Of a stretch of 64,000 nucleotides of DNA, positions 46,513-56,690 are shown piece by piece. The position numbers and the translations under genes are program-made. The notes under the pieces are model-generated. The model saw only the letters and a list, made by a program, of their open reading frames with translations. It did not search any database and was not told the DNA's origin. Location of the stretch: contig CAJNDS010002338.1 of NCBI GenBank assembly GCA_905221605.1, positions 248,372 through 312,371 of the forward strand, read 5' to 3'. This DNA is from Symbiodinium natans (lineage: Eukaryota > Sar > Dinophyceae > Suessiales > Symbiodiniaceae). The first letter of the stretch is position 1, and every line of letters begins with the position of its first letter.

Positions 46513-46981
46513 CAGGCCGGGAGGGAAGGGGGGGCAGCGTGGCTGTGATCAGTCCCAACCTCAGGTGGCTTCTCCACTTCGGGAGCACCGGATGTCGCCA
46601 AGTCCCACCTCCCGCCATTCTGCAAGGGTGACAAAAACGAAGGCTCTTTGTCGACGCATGTCGGCGCTTGTCATGACTCGCCCCAACCTTCCCATCCGCA
46701 CACATCTGCAATCACTGGAGCTTCAACGTAGGTCTGAAACGGCGCCCCCCCTACCCCGCTCCCTCCCCACCTGCCTTATAAATCACGGGTTAGCGCTATC
46801 TAAACGATGTGTGTTGACTTGACAGATGACGTTCTGGAGATCTTTTTCCGCCTTGGCGAGGCCTCGGACATCTCTTGGCTGGGCCCGGGCCTGGCGCGAA
46901 GAGCCCAAGTTTGAGATGAGATGTTCTCTGTTGGATTTCTTTTCGATTTCATTTTGATTGCCTTAGGTCTGGCTGTGGCTT

Positions 46982-47083
46982 CAGGAGCTTTACGGGAGTA
47001 AATAGAACATCTATAGCGACTGAGCTGACTGACAGGAGCTTTACGGGAGTAAATAGAACATCTATAGCGACTGAGCTGACTGA
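46982..47083. repeat. Perfect 51-bp tandem duplication
   Basis: Two identical adjacent copies beginning CAGGAGCTTTACGGGAG and ending CTGAGCTGACTGA. Identity implies a recent event. The period is a multiple of three, but no supported frame crosses it. Confidence 0.9.
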
Positions 47084-47209
47084 ACACATGCTTCCCTGCC
47101 TAGGCTGCTCTTCAGCCCCGGCCGGTTCCATTGATCCTGGGCATGGGTGGCTTTCTCACTTTCCAGCTTTTCCCCAAAATCCCTACACCCTTCTCCTCAC
47201 CCTAAACCC

Positions 47210-47325
47210 AACTTTCTCCGAACTTTCTCCGAACTTTCTCCGAACTTTCTCCGAACTTTCTCCGAACTTTCTCCGAACTTTCTCCGAACTTTCTCCGAGC
47301 TTTCTCCGAGCTTTCTCCGAGCTTT
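47210..47325. repeat. 11-bp minisatellite (AACTTTCTCCG)n
   Basis: About ten units; the last three carry AGCTTTCTCCG. Preceded by CCCTAAACCC. Confidence 0.9.
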
Positions 47326-47529
47326 CCCTGTTCCGGGGAGCCGCACCGCTGCAGAGCACTGGGCACTGCACGGAGTGCCCCGCGAGCGGGGCCTCTTGCC
47401 CGTCTCGAGCCACAGCAACAAGCAGAGCACTCAAACAGAGCACTCCAGCACTCCTCAGTTTCGGGATACTTCTGTCTTGAAGGGGAGGATGTTGAAAAGG
47501 ACCTTTCAAAAGCTTAAAGAGTATTCCAA

Positions 47530-47741
47530 TAATCAATAATCAATAATCAATAATCAATAATCAATAATCAATAATCAATAATCAATAATCAATAATCAAT
47601 AATCAATAATCAATAATCAATAATCAATAATCAATAATCAATAATCAATAATCAATAATCAATAATCAATAATCAATCATCAATCATCAATAATCAATAA
47701 TCAATAATCAATAATCAATAATCAATAATCAATAATCAACT
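47530..47741. repeat. 7-bp repeat (AATAATC)n
   Basis: About thirty near-perfect units of AATCAAT, with two ATC substitutions near 47680. Very AT-rich in a GC-mixed region. Confidence 0.95.
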
Positions 47742-48185
47742 TCTATGTGACAAAAACGAAATCTCTATACCGGGCTCCAGAGTCCAGGCAGCGCGCTGGG
47801 CACGTTTTACTGGAGTGAATCTTCCCCCCCCCCCCCCAAACAGCGATTGAGAAGGTAGGAAGGAATCAGTAAAGAGATCTCCAGGGCACTCTGCATGTCT
47901 TGCGCAGCGCCGTGTCAACTGCAATTGCTGAAAGAGTCTTTGGCGCGTCAGGCGGTCTGGAGTCTACGAACTATCGAGTCTGCAGCGGGCTCACCCCTGA
48001 CTCTCCGCAAGGACAGAGTAGCTTCCGGCAGCGATGGTGAGATTTCTGACCATGTCGTTTGCTCCTTCAACAAACTCTTCAACACCTACGCCCGGATGTC
48101 ACCACCACCGCTTCGATCACAGCCTCTGCTATAGGAACAGAACACCGAATTCCAGCTCGAGGGCTGTTCATGGCTGCACCCCGCT

Positions 48186-48345
48186 TGCACTGCAGGGTTC
48201 AAAGATTGGTGTCAAATCGCTAGCTGCTCTGCGCAAAGAGCGCTGCCTCATCGACCTCATCGTGTCAGATGCTACCAAGCTGGAGGCGGAAACAAACGAA
48301 CACAAGATAATCATCAAGGACTCATCTGCACTGTCGGTTTTGTCG
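48186..48345 (+). CDS. Possible BTB/POZ-like exon
   Basis: After an acceptor-like CTGCAG, the plus strand reads SLAALRKERCLIDLIVSDAT and then HKIIIKDSSALSVL. The order (leucine-rich helix, DLIV strand, variable loop, HK, hydrophobic helix with Ser) resembles the start of a BTB domain, which mediates dimerisation or cullin-3 binding. Only one block is visible and no neighbouring exon was identified. If real it would be the only plus-strand host gene here, so caution is needed. Confidence 0.2.
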
Positions 48346-49929
48346 CATCATAGTTGCTGGTCTCAGCTGTGTAGTTTGCTTGGATTCTGTCCCTGTTATG
48401 AAGGGATTATGGATAATTGCGGGGGCTCTCCCTCGGGGTCGTTCCAAACGGCTCGTCTGACACCGCGCCCGCCGCCTTCGACGTGTCAGCAAGTCGAATT
48501 AGAGTCACAAGATCTCGCAATGCACTAGAAGGAACAAAAACAATCCCACGATCTGACCCGCAGGCACTGAATCTTTCGAGAAAAACAACGATCACGCATT
48601 GAATAAGTGGTACCGGCTTCTCATGTATTGTATGCCAATCGTCCGGAATGCTCGGAGTTTTCTTCGGCTCACACATGACGCAACTCGGCTTCGCTTGGCC
48701 ATTCGACAACCTTTCGCGCACAGATAGATAGCCAGGGAACGCCGCTTCGGGAAGTACTCCACGGGTAGGTGTTCCTGCCGCTTACCGTCCAAACGTCGAC
48801 GGAGGCTTGTTGAATTGAAGCTGAGGAATCTGCGTCACGCGGACGCACATTCGACACACAGATTTCAGACCTGAGCACGCAAACTGGGCGTGCCTCGCGC
48901 ACGCAGCGAAGCAGTCTTGCTTCTCAGGTTTCAGTTGACAATCATGTCTCTTGGGACCTCCCCACCTGCACCCAGCTCCCAACAGCACAAGTGCCATGGC
49001 AGCAGACAAGGCTTGGGCAGACCGCTCACTTTCACGAGCGTCCTCCGTTGCCCTCCGACCCGTTTGCACTAAGGCTGGGCTGGCCTGCTCCAAGCCCTGA
49101 ACTGCAATGGGGTTTGCTCAGAAGCTCAATTGACGGACTGCGGCTCAAGATTTCCAATGTTGGGATCGAGTTCCCCCAACTCCTGAATCCAGGACACTGG
49201 AAAAAGTCAACCTCAAAAGTGTTTTGGGCTAAAGTGGGCAAAGCCCGGAAAGCCTCACTGGAAACCTGAGCCCGGAAGATGCTTGCCCGTTTTCCAGAAA
49301 GCCCCCTTTGAGCGGCGGGCCCAGTCGTTGGGGTCGACAAGTGCTGGACCCCGGGCTGCGAAGAACGTCGGCTCGCTGCGGACGTCCAAACGCCGCCGGT
49401 GCTCCTAGGGGGATTTTTCTCGAGTCGCACGAGTGACAACCATTCAAACCGTGGCAAACTACAGACTCAGCCTTACAGCTCCGCCACAGGATCCGCGGTC
49501 CTTGGTGGTCTTTCCGGAGAAGGCCAGAAACAAGTGATAGAGCCACAGCAAGACCTTGCGAGATTCAAGACATGCAGGGTCCGTGTGTTTGCTTGTTTCA
49601 ACTCAGCACCTTAGCTCTGATAGTTGCTCGAAGGAGGCAACAGAACTGTAAGGCTCTGGACCTGATAGGAACTGAGCACCTCTTCTGTCTTGCTTCTCAC
49701 CCCATCTGAGCCCACCAAACTTGCAAAACGGGGCGTGCAACAATCAATAACAGGAGCAGCCTGCGACCGCTTCTCCCTAAAACGCCCAGAACCCTCAGAG
49801 ACCCAACGGTAGAGTAGAACTATGTAACTATGCAAAACTCCCAGGCCGGCGAAACAGGGTTCTTCCATTGGGGCCCAGGCTAAAAGGGCAGCACACACGG
49901 CCACCACACCGCAGCTCACTAAAACCTCA
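48346..49929. other. Intergenic or UTR, no gene supported
   Basis: Several minus-strand frames of about 100 codons exist (for example 49611-49919, with a hydrophobic start GVVAVCAALLAWAPM). They carry no family motif. They could be 3' parts of the DHHC gene just upstream. Confidence 0.3.
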
Positions 49930-51198
49930 GGGGATTGCAGAGTTGCGCTCGTTGCTGGTGACGTTGCAGATGATGGAACTGCTACAATACTTGAGCCTTG
50001 TCGCAGGAATCTGCCCAGTCCACATGAAAGGCATTATTACTTGGCCGTCGCCTGTCATGTGAAAGGCTAAAGACACTAAAGGACACTAAAGGACACTAAA
50101 GTGGCTTTGAAAGCCAAACGGAGATCCAAAAGCCCAGGGCCGCGGCAATCAATCGATACCAAGGCAAAGCCGCTTCGGTTACGGAGTCGTCCGAATCGTC
50201 TGGGATTCACGTAGGCTCTTAAGGTGTTTATGGTCAGGTGTAGATGGCATGAGAGGGCCATGCACGCGGATAAAGAATGTTGCACAGTTTCTGGACGGAG
50301 CAAGGACAAGAAGAACCCCAAGCAAGGCAGGAAAGGCCCTCAACCGCAAGTGAGCTCCAACATCTCTCAACATCATCTCTGACGGTGAGCATAAGTTTGA
50401 GAAAGCACAGCGAGAGCGAGAGCGAGAGCGAGAGCGAGAGCGAGAGCGAGAGCGAGAGCGAGAGAGAGCAGAGAGAGCCGAGAGAGAACACAGAGAGAGA
50501 ACAGAGAGAGAGAACAGAGAGACAGGGGAAGAAAGAAAGAGCCACTCCCTCGGTGCCCAGCTCGGCTTGGAGAAAGTCCACAGGATCGCCGGCAGCGCCA
50601 CGAAGGCGAAAAGCATGGCACTCGTGGTGAAGCCGATGAAGAAGTGGTAGTTCCTGCTCTCTTTCATCAACTTTCTTTGTGAAAGATGGATCTAGCTGCT
50701 AGCTATGTTGCTGAATGGAAGGATTTCAAGGATTATCTCGCGACTCGAAAGTCAGGGTCTGCTCCCCTTGCCAACCCCCCCCCCCCCGCACAACCTTTTT
50801 CAGCGACTCCTCAGCGAGGGCAAGAATCAGGAGGGTTTAAGGTGTTTACGTAGCGGAGTTTACAGCTACTTTAGGGGGCGTGAATTCTAGGGGTTCCCCT
50901 GGATGCCTCTGCCCGATGCAGTTATTGACGAAGGGGCAATGGTGATCGAAACGAAGCACCTGGGCTTTTGGAGGACCCAGTGAATTTCAGCTTCGTCACC
51001 GACCAGAGCTGCAGGGTTTACAGCTTTACTTAGGGTGAGTGGTGTTGGGAGTGTCCCGGCTTTTGTCGTTTTTCCAAAACCCCGTGAATCATAGGGTTTG
51101 ATGCAAGGGGTTCACGCGCACAAAGCCGAGGAGCACAGTGGTCGCAGTCTTTGCAATGCGACGCCCGTGGGGGCCGGACGATCTTGCAGGTGTGGCAC
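49930..51198 (-). CDS. DHHC-type protein S-palmitoyltransferase, short exons, partial model
   Basis: Minus-strand exons assemble into the cysteine-rich DHHC core. Exon 51198-51135 reads CHTCKIVRPPRASHCKDCDHC (split here: CHTCKIV, then RPPRASHCKDCDHC). Exon 50959-50907 reads VLRFDHHCPFVNNCIGQ. Exon 50653 to about 50567 reads NYHFFIGFTTSAMLFAFVAL, the third membrane helix. The two resolved introns have GC donors and AG acceptors, and the joins give C-VLRFDHHC and CIGQR-NYHFF, matching the family. A further hydrophobic block (FPALLGVLLVLA, near 50320) may be helix four, and NVTSNE near 49960 resembles the TTxE motif. The enzyme transfers palmitate to cysteines of membrane proteins via the DHHC cysteine. 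Exons for helices one and two and both ends of the gene are unresolved. Confidence 0.7.
50409..50467. repeat. 6-bp repeat (GAGAGC)n
   Basis: About nine units inside an intron of the DHHC gene, followed by GA-rich sequence to about 50540. Confidence 0.9.
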
Positions 51199-51955
51199 CT
51201 TTGGACTCCCAGGCTTCGAACTCCCCAACTGTAAACACAGCAAACTTCGCAAGCAGCCCCCTCAAAGTGCCAGGCCTATCCCAGCCATTCCCAAACCACA
51301 GGACCCCGGGAGCTTTCGCAATTCTAGCCTCTCAAGCCACCTTCCGTACTGGAGAGTGAGGCATATGCGAGCACCGCAATGGCACATGATGGCACATGTG
51401 CATGTTTGATCAGGACTCCTCCGATGTGAGCTCACCCGTGAGAACACGTAGGCCAAAGCAGATAACAATCGGGACATCGACCCGCCACAAACCCTATCAG
51501 TATAGATCCACAACAGGACCTGGCAGTGCAAAATCTCTGAGTGAGATGTTCTGTCGAACTCATTACGATTGCTGTCGCTGTTTGTTCGGCTGCGGCTCCT
51601 GCCTCAAAGTCAGACCCTGTTCTCCAAAGGTGCCTTTACCACGATCAAAAGCTAAGACACCCGCTTCGAGACTGCAAAGTGGCACATCGAGTGGGGAATG
51701 GGGTGGTTTAGGTGTAGAGTAATTTGAACAATGAAACAGCTACTCAGTGTGATGCACCGAGGCACCACCTGTAGCCCTGCTGCCTCAGCTGATCTGAGAC
51801 CTGGGATTGACATTGAGCAAGCCGCGATCGGAGCATCACCAAAGCGAACATATTGTGAAGATACACGAGCGAGGAAAAAAGGCTGCGGGATTGCTTTGGT
51901 GAAGTGGGTTTTTGATCAGTCGTTTTTGGATTCATTCTGCGATTTCTTTGTTTGA

Positions 51956-51957
51956 GC

Positions 51958-52033
<76 letters not shown>
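51956..52033. repeat. 6-bp repeat (GCTCGT)n
   Basis: Thirteen perfect units. Confidence 0.95.
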
Positions 52034-52089
52034 TTAGTCGTAGTCGAAGTCGTCGTCGTAATCGTAATAGCAAGCAGGAAGTAGCAAGT

Positions 52090-52585
52090 AGTAAGTCGCA
52101 AGTAGCAAGTAGTACGGAGTAGTAAGAGTAGCAAGAGTAGCAAAAGCAGTACGAGTAGTGAGAGTAGTAAGAATAGTACGAGTAGTACAGTAAGAGTAGT
52201 AAGAGTAGTAAGAGTAGAGTAGTAAGAGTAGTAAGAGTAGTAAGAGTAGTAAGAGTAGTAAGAGTAGTAAGAGTAGTAAGAGTAGTAAGAGTAGTAAGAG
52301 TAGTAAGAGTAGTAAGAGTAGTAAGAGTAGTAAGAGTAGTAAGAGTAGTAAGAGTAGTAAGAGTAGTAAGAGTAGTAAGAGTAGTAAGAGTAGTAAGAGT
52401 AGTAAGAGTAGTAAGAGTAGTAAGAGTAGTAAGAGTAGTAAGAGTAGAAAGAGTAGTAAGAGTAGTAAGAGTAGTAAGAGTAGTAAGAGTAGTAAGAGTA
52501 GTAAGAGTAGTAAGAGTAGTAAGAGTTGTCAGAGTAGTAAGAGTAGTAAGAGTAGTAAGAGTAGTAAGAGTAGTAAGAGTAGTAA
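52090..52585. repeat. 9-bp repeat (AGTAGTAAG)n
   Basis: Roughly forty-five units over about 490 bp, mostly perfect between 52200 and 52580. Frames through it give Leu/Thr or Ser/Tyr repeats and are not taken as genes. Confidence 0.95.
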
Positions 52586-52694
52586 TGTGAGCTGACATGA
52601 GTGCATATGCATCTTCTGCTCTGTGATGCATTAGGACTCGGCAGACCACCTTGTAGTTTTCCTTTGCATGTAGAGTTTTGCAATTCGAATCAAT

Positions 52695-52713
52695 GCCAAT
52701 ATTTTGGCTCAAG
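52695..52713 (+). other. Relic of the dinoflagellate spliced leader
   Basis: The sequence GCCAATATTTTGGCTCAAG contains ATTTTGGCTCAAG, identical to the last 13 nt of the dinoflagellate spliced leader, with GCC a few bases before it as in the leader. Chance occurrence of a 13-mer in a window of this size is well below one percent. Genomic leader relics mark mRNAs that were reverse transcribed and reinserted. It lies 300 bp before the gypsy gag frame on the same strand. Confidence 0.55.
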
Positions 52714-53009
52714 TACCGAGCTTGTGCCTTTGAGCACGGTAGATTCGTACAGTAGCTCTTAGGTTGCTGTGCGGTCCGACCGGACGCACTCAGGCGTAGC
52801 TGCACAAGTGCTTGAACTCGCGAAGTCGTAAAACAGCGTGACCGGGCTGTGATTGCATTGGCTTAGTGCAAGTCCAGTGCTGGTCGACTTCACAATTGGG
52901 GGCTGTTCTGGGAAACGTACAGCTCTTGTGCCTACGGCCCGAGTGGGCAAGCATTGCTTTGCTTGTCTGTCGCGGTCCGTGACCTGGACGCGTGGACTGT
53001 GTGCCACGC

Positions 53010-53079
53010 TTGCGGCCTGTTAACCAAGGCGCGGCGCTTCGTGTGCCACGCCTGCGGCCTGCTAACCAAGGCGCGGCGA
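53010..53079. repeat. Tandem 36-bp duplication before gag
   Basis: Two diverged copies of GTGCCACGCTTGCGGCCTG followed by TAACCAAGGCGCGGCG directly precede the preferred gag start. Confidence 0.8.
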
Positions 53080-56000
53080 TGTCCGCAGAGGTTGCAGGTC
53101 AGGCCGAGGGCGTCACCCTCCTCGAAGCGATCGAGGGTGGAGACGTTCCCTATCCCGAGCGGATGAGCTACGTCGCTTGGCTTAAGTGGCGTAGGGAGAC
53201 TGGCAGCCGTCCGTTGTCCAAGCGGGATGGGGTCAGCACTACGCCAGAGCAAGAGGCGGCTCTCTGGCGGAAAGTCATGAAGTTCCTCCATGACGCCGAA
53301 GACGAGGACGAGGATGAGGAGGAAGAAGAAGAGGACTCCGAGCTAGTCCCTGAGGCCTCGGGCGCTGGAGGCGACAGTCCGCCGCGGGTGGACGTCAGCG
53401 CCGCGGCTAGGGAGCTGGCCATGGTCCCTACCGGTGCTGCCTATGTCCCTGCTACGGCACCAGGGTCCCGCCCGGCGGGACCGTCCGGTCCGCCGTCGAC
53501 AGCAGGTTCAGTGCCAGGCACCGCAGAGGGCTTGCAGGCGGAGCTGCGCGCGATTTTCCGTCCAGACCAAGAACCGGTCGCGGACTACTTGACGCGCGTT
53601 TCGCGGATTGTCCTCGCGCTGAAAGCGCATGGAGTCACGGTGAGCTCCCGTGACCTTGACGCCTTAAGCACCAAAGCCACCCTCCTTGCGGATGAGTTCT
53701 CCAAGATAGGCGGGGACTGGCATCCGACAAAGATGGTCCGTCGGCTGCGGACCAGATTCTCGGTCGCGGCTTTGCGCGGTGGCGAGGACCCCGAAGACGC
53801 AGAGGAGATTCAGCGTGAAATCCAATGCATCGGGGAGCTTATCCTCGCGCTAGGGGGAAAAGAAAGCTCGAGCCAAGAGAAGGTTTGGAGCTCCCCGTCC
53901 GATGTGCCAGTTGAAGCCGTGGGGCCGCGTTCCCCAGGGCTCCCACAGCCTGCGACTGCAAGTGGGTTGGGGGTAGGTTTGGACCGTGAAGGTTTGCACA
54001 CTGCCGAGGTTGCAGGTGGTCCTTCCGCGGCCCGTGACCTGGGCGCGACGGACGGCGATTCCCCTTTGCGCGCGAAGCTTGCGGCGCTGGAGATGGAGAT
54101 AGAAGCCCTGAAGCGAGGTTCAGACGGCGGAGGTTCGCAGACCGGGTCCCAAAACCCGGCGGGCGATTTCGCCGCCGCACTCGCCGCCCAAACTGAAGCG
54201 CTGAAAGAAGCGTTAGCGCAGAGGGGCGGGCAAAGCTCCATAACGACGGTCAAAACTGACCTCACGTGGCCGACGCTGACCGACGACAAGTCGGACGCGC
54301 GAGACGTTGTCCTGTTCTACGAGGAGTTCGAGGACGTCTGCGCGCTGGCCAACAACTGTCGCGGTATGAGTGCGCGCGAGAAGCTGCTAGCGCTACGCGG
54401 GCGCTGCCGCGGCTCGCGCATGAAGACGTACACGAACGCCTACCGCGCAGCGTGGAAGTCGGGAGAGGTTCTCTCCGACCCACAGGCGGTGTACGACCGC
54501 ATCAAGAACAAGCACTTGATGTTCGGGGAATCGCGGGAGGAAAGAGAAGTCCGCGTGGATGGTGAGCATGCCTCCCTCGCTAAGGGCAAGCTCACAGGCC
54601 ACCAATTCGAGCCTTTGTTTGAGGCATCGATCGCGGACCTTGAGGCGGTGGGTCTTGGGAAGACCCCACGAGAGTTGTATCTCTCGTACCTCCGCAAGAT
54701 GCCCCCGTATCTCCAAAAGGAGATACGTAACGACAAGCGGTTGTGGCCCGGCGATCCCAAGGATGGCGGGCTGAGAGGGCCGCAGACTTGGGAGGAGAGC
54801 CACAAGGTCGTCTTGGAGTACGAACAGAGGGAAGCAGCTCACCGGGCTGTTTCCCACTCTGTGTACTCCACGACCGGCTCTCCGAGCGCGGACCCGTCGG
54901 TCGCGCTAGCCGAGGCTCAGAAGGAGATTAAGAGCCTCAAGGCCGCCGCCAAGGCTGCTGCGAAAGGAGCAGCTGCCGCGGCCAAAGCTGGCGCGGATCA
55001 GACGTTTGCCGCTGCGTCGAAGGGAGCTGGCAAAGGAGCGGACAAGAAGATCTGCTTCCACTTTCGCGACCACGGGAATTGCCCGAAAGGGGATGCCTGC
55101 CCGTACAGCCACGACAAGGAGCTTCGCAGAAAAGCTCTCGCGGCCAAGAAGGGTGACCAAACCTTTGCCACGGCGAAAGGCAAGGGCAAGGGGAAGGGAG
55201 GTGGCAAGGCTAAGGCCAACGCAAAGCCTAAGGCTGCGGCCAAAGGCGCGGCAAAGCCACCAGGCACTGTTTGCCCCTTTTTCTCCAAGAATGGGTCGTG
55301 CAAGAAAGGAGCCAGCTGCGACATGGTCCACAACCTGACGACCTCAGGAGGGACGCCGGCCTTGCCTGCCAACTGGGCCGCGCCCTCCGGGGCTTCCATG
55401 TCTAACCCCTTCGCCGCGTTCGGTGTCCAGATAGGAAGCTCAGGCGTCCAGGCAGGCGTCTCAGGAGCCGCAGGACGCGCCGCGGTGCACGCGCTTCCGT
55501 TGAGCAAGGGCGGGCGGGACAAGTTCGCCACCCTGGACGATCTGCCGAAGGACTGGTGGAGCCTGGCAGACAACGAGCCAGGAGGCTACCAGTACAGGAC
55601 GGTAGTCCAGGTGCTCGACCGTAAGGTCGAGTGCATGCTCGACGGATGCGCCGGCGCAAACCACGTGACAGAGGAACTCGTGGTGGGCATGATGAACCGG
55701 GCTGCAGAGCTGGGGATCGGCACCGAAGATCCCGGCTTCCCGGTCGTGAGACTCGAAAAGTGGGTCCACCCCGAATACGTGCATGGCATTGCTTCGGGAG
55801 CCCCCGTTCCTCTGAGCGGGGCAGCCGTCTTGCGCGTCACGCTGGTGGAAGGCAGGACGGCGGACGACTGTCGCCCCAACACTGAAATTTTCGTGCGATG
55901 CAAAATCGCAGCCAGGGGAACGTCCGATTGGCACGGACTGATCCTCGGCGGCAGAGCGTTGGACTGCGCCGGAAGGATGGGCCTGGGTTTCAGGCCGGGT

Positions 56001-56690
56001 CCCGACTTTCACGTCCTCGACACGCTGGGAATCAGGATGCCCAGATGTGAGGATCACAGCAAGACCCGGAAGGACAGGGCCTATGCCTTCGAAGAAGCGC
56101 GGTTGTCGAGCCTGGACGACGCGTCATGCACCGAGCCTGGGGGCGGAAGTCGTGAGCTCCTCCGCTACGACGGAGAAGAGCCGCTCGAGCTCTCGCCAGG
56201 CGATGGGGTGCTGGTGCCGGTCGTGCGGGAGTCAGGAGTCTCCGCAGAGGGATCCCTGTCCGAGGTAGTGCTTCCGGTTGAGTGCGGGGTTGAGGCTGTG
56301 CCAGGCCTTTGGCCCACAGGAGAGGGTAAAGGGTTTGTGTTGCTTGCAGCCCAAGAGTGTGATCACTCTCTCCAGCCGGGCGAGGTTGTTGCGGAAGTGC
56401 GTTCCGGCCTCGTTAGCACTGCGGCCTGTGGTTGTGGCGCGGTTGAGACGGTGTTCGAGTCGGAGCCGTCTCCGCAGGCATGTGCGGATTGTGGGGTCGC
56501 CGTTGCTACGGTTGACCATGACCCGTGCTTTGCTTGCGGGTCCGCGTCCAGGGCCGCGGCAAGAAGCTTCCAAGGTTGTTCCTCGTGTGCGCGGCAAGAA
56601 GCTTCCAAGGTTGTTCCTCGTGTGCGCGGTCCTTTGGGCGGCTGCGTACCGGCGCCAGGATCGGTGTGCTATCGGTCCTTGCTGCGGTGA
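53079..56690 (+). CDS. gag: Gypsy-type gag and protease-like region
   Basis: The frame is open from a Met at 52992, but I prefer the Met at 53079 (MSAEVAGQAEG), after the short duplicated motif. Numbering below is from 52992. An acidic Glu/Asp run lies near 105-115. A capsid-like helical region spans about 425-620 (for example DVVLFYEEFEDVCALANNC). Ala/Lys-rich linkers flank two CCCH fingers, CFHFRDHGNCPKGDACPYSH (about 688) and CPFFSKNGSCKKGASCDMVH (about 760), each C-x8-C-x5-C-x3-H. Near 880 MLDGCAGANHVTEEL resembles a retropepsin active site with the usual Thr/Ser-Gly order altered. A pre-RT stretch (DGVLVPVV and GEVVAEV) follows. Gag packages RNA; CCCH in place of CCHC knuckles is unusual. 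Confidence 0.8.
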   Translation: MSAEVAGQAEGVTLLEAIEGGDVPYPERMSYVAWLKWRRETGSRPLSKRDGVSTTPEQEAALWRKVMKFLHDAEDEDEDEEEEEEDSELVPEASGAGGDSPPRVDVSAAARELAMVPTGAAYVPATAPGSRPAGPSGPPSTAGSVPGTAEGLQAELRAIFRPDQEPVADYLTRVSRIVLALKAHGVTVSSRDLDALSTKATLLADEFSKIGGDWHPTKMVRRLRTRFSVAALRGGEDPEDAEEIQREIQCIGELILALGGKESSSQEKVWSSPSDVPVEAVGPRSPGLPQPATASGLGVGLDREGLHTAEVAGGPSAARDLGATDGDSPLRAKLAALEMEIEALKRGSDGGGSQTGSQNPAGDFAAALAAQTEALKEALAQRGGQSSITTVKTDLTWPTLTDDKSDARDVVLFYEEFEDVCALANNCRGMSAREKLLALRGRCRGSRMKTYTNAYRAAWKSGEVLSDPQAVYDRIKNKHLMFGESREEREVRVDGEHASLAKGKLTGHQFEPLFEASIADLEAVGLGKTPRELYLSYLRKMPPYLQKEIRNDKRLWPGDPKDGGLRGPQTWEESHKVVLEYEQREAAHRAVSHSVYSTTGSPSADPSVALAEAQKEIKSLKAAAKAAAKGAAAAAKAGADQTFAAASKGAGKGADKKICFHFRDHGNCPKGDACPYSHDKELRRKALAAKKGDQTFATAKGKGKGKGGGKAKANAKPKAAAKGAAKPPGTVCPFFSKNGSCKKGASCDMVHNLTTSGGTPALPANWAAPSGASMSNPFAAFGVQIGSSGVQAGVSGAAGRAAVHALPLSKGGRDKFATLDDLPKDWWSLADNEPGGYQYRTVVQVLDRKVECMLDGCAGANHVTEELVVGMMNRAAELGIGTEDPGFPVVRLEKWVHPEYVHGIASGAPVPLSGAAVLRVTLVEGRTADDCRPNTEIFVRCKIAARGTSDWHGLILGGRALDCAGRMGLGFRPGPDFHVLDTLGIRMPRCEDHSKTRKDRAYAFEEARLSSLDDASCTEPGGGSRELLRYDGEEPLELSPGDGVLVPVVRESGVSAEGSLSEVVLPVECGVEAVPGLWPTGEGKGFVLLAAQECDHSLQPGEVVAEVRSGLVSTAACGCGAVETVFESEPSPQACADCGVAVATVDHDPCFACGSASRAAARSFQGCSSCARQEASKVVPRVRGPLGGCVPAPGSVCYRSLLR

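Larger units (their letters stand above)
46513..48185. other. Intergenic with several tandem repeats
   Basis: Apart from the repeats listed separately (51-bp duplication, 11-bp and 7-bp arrays, a C-run near 47827), I see no gene. Confidence 0.4.
51199..52694. other. Spacer with satellites, upstream exons of DHHC not found
   Basis: The 5' exons of the DHHC gene should lie on the minus strand here, but I could not identify them. 51956-52585 is nearly all tandem repeat. Remaining sequence shows no convincing gene. Confidence 0.35.

Noticed and set aside
51744-52805. Minus-strand frame of about 350 codons rich in Thr-Leu-Thr or Ser-Tyr-Tyr
   Set aside because: It is the translation of the 9-bp and 6-bp satellites; flanking parts lack coding character.
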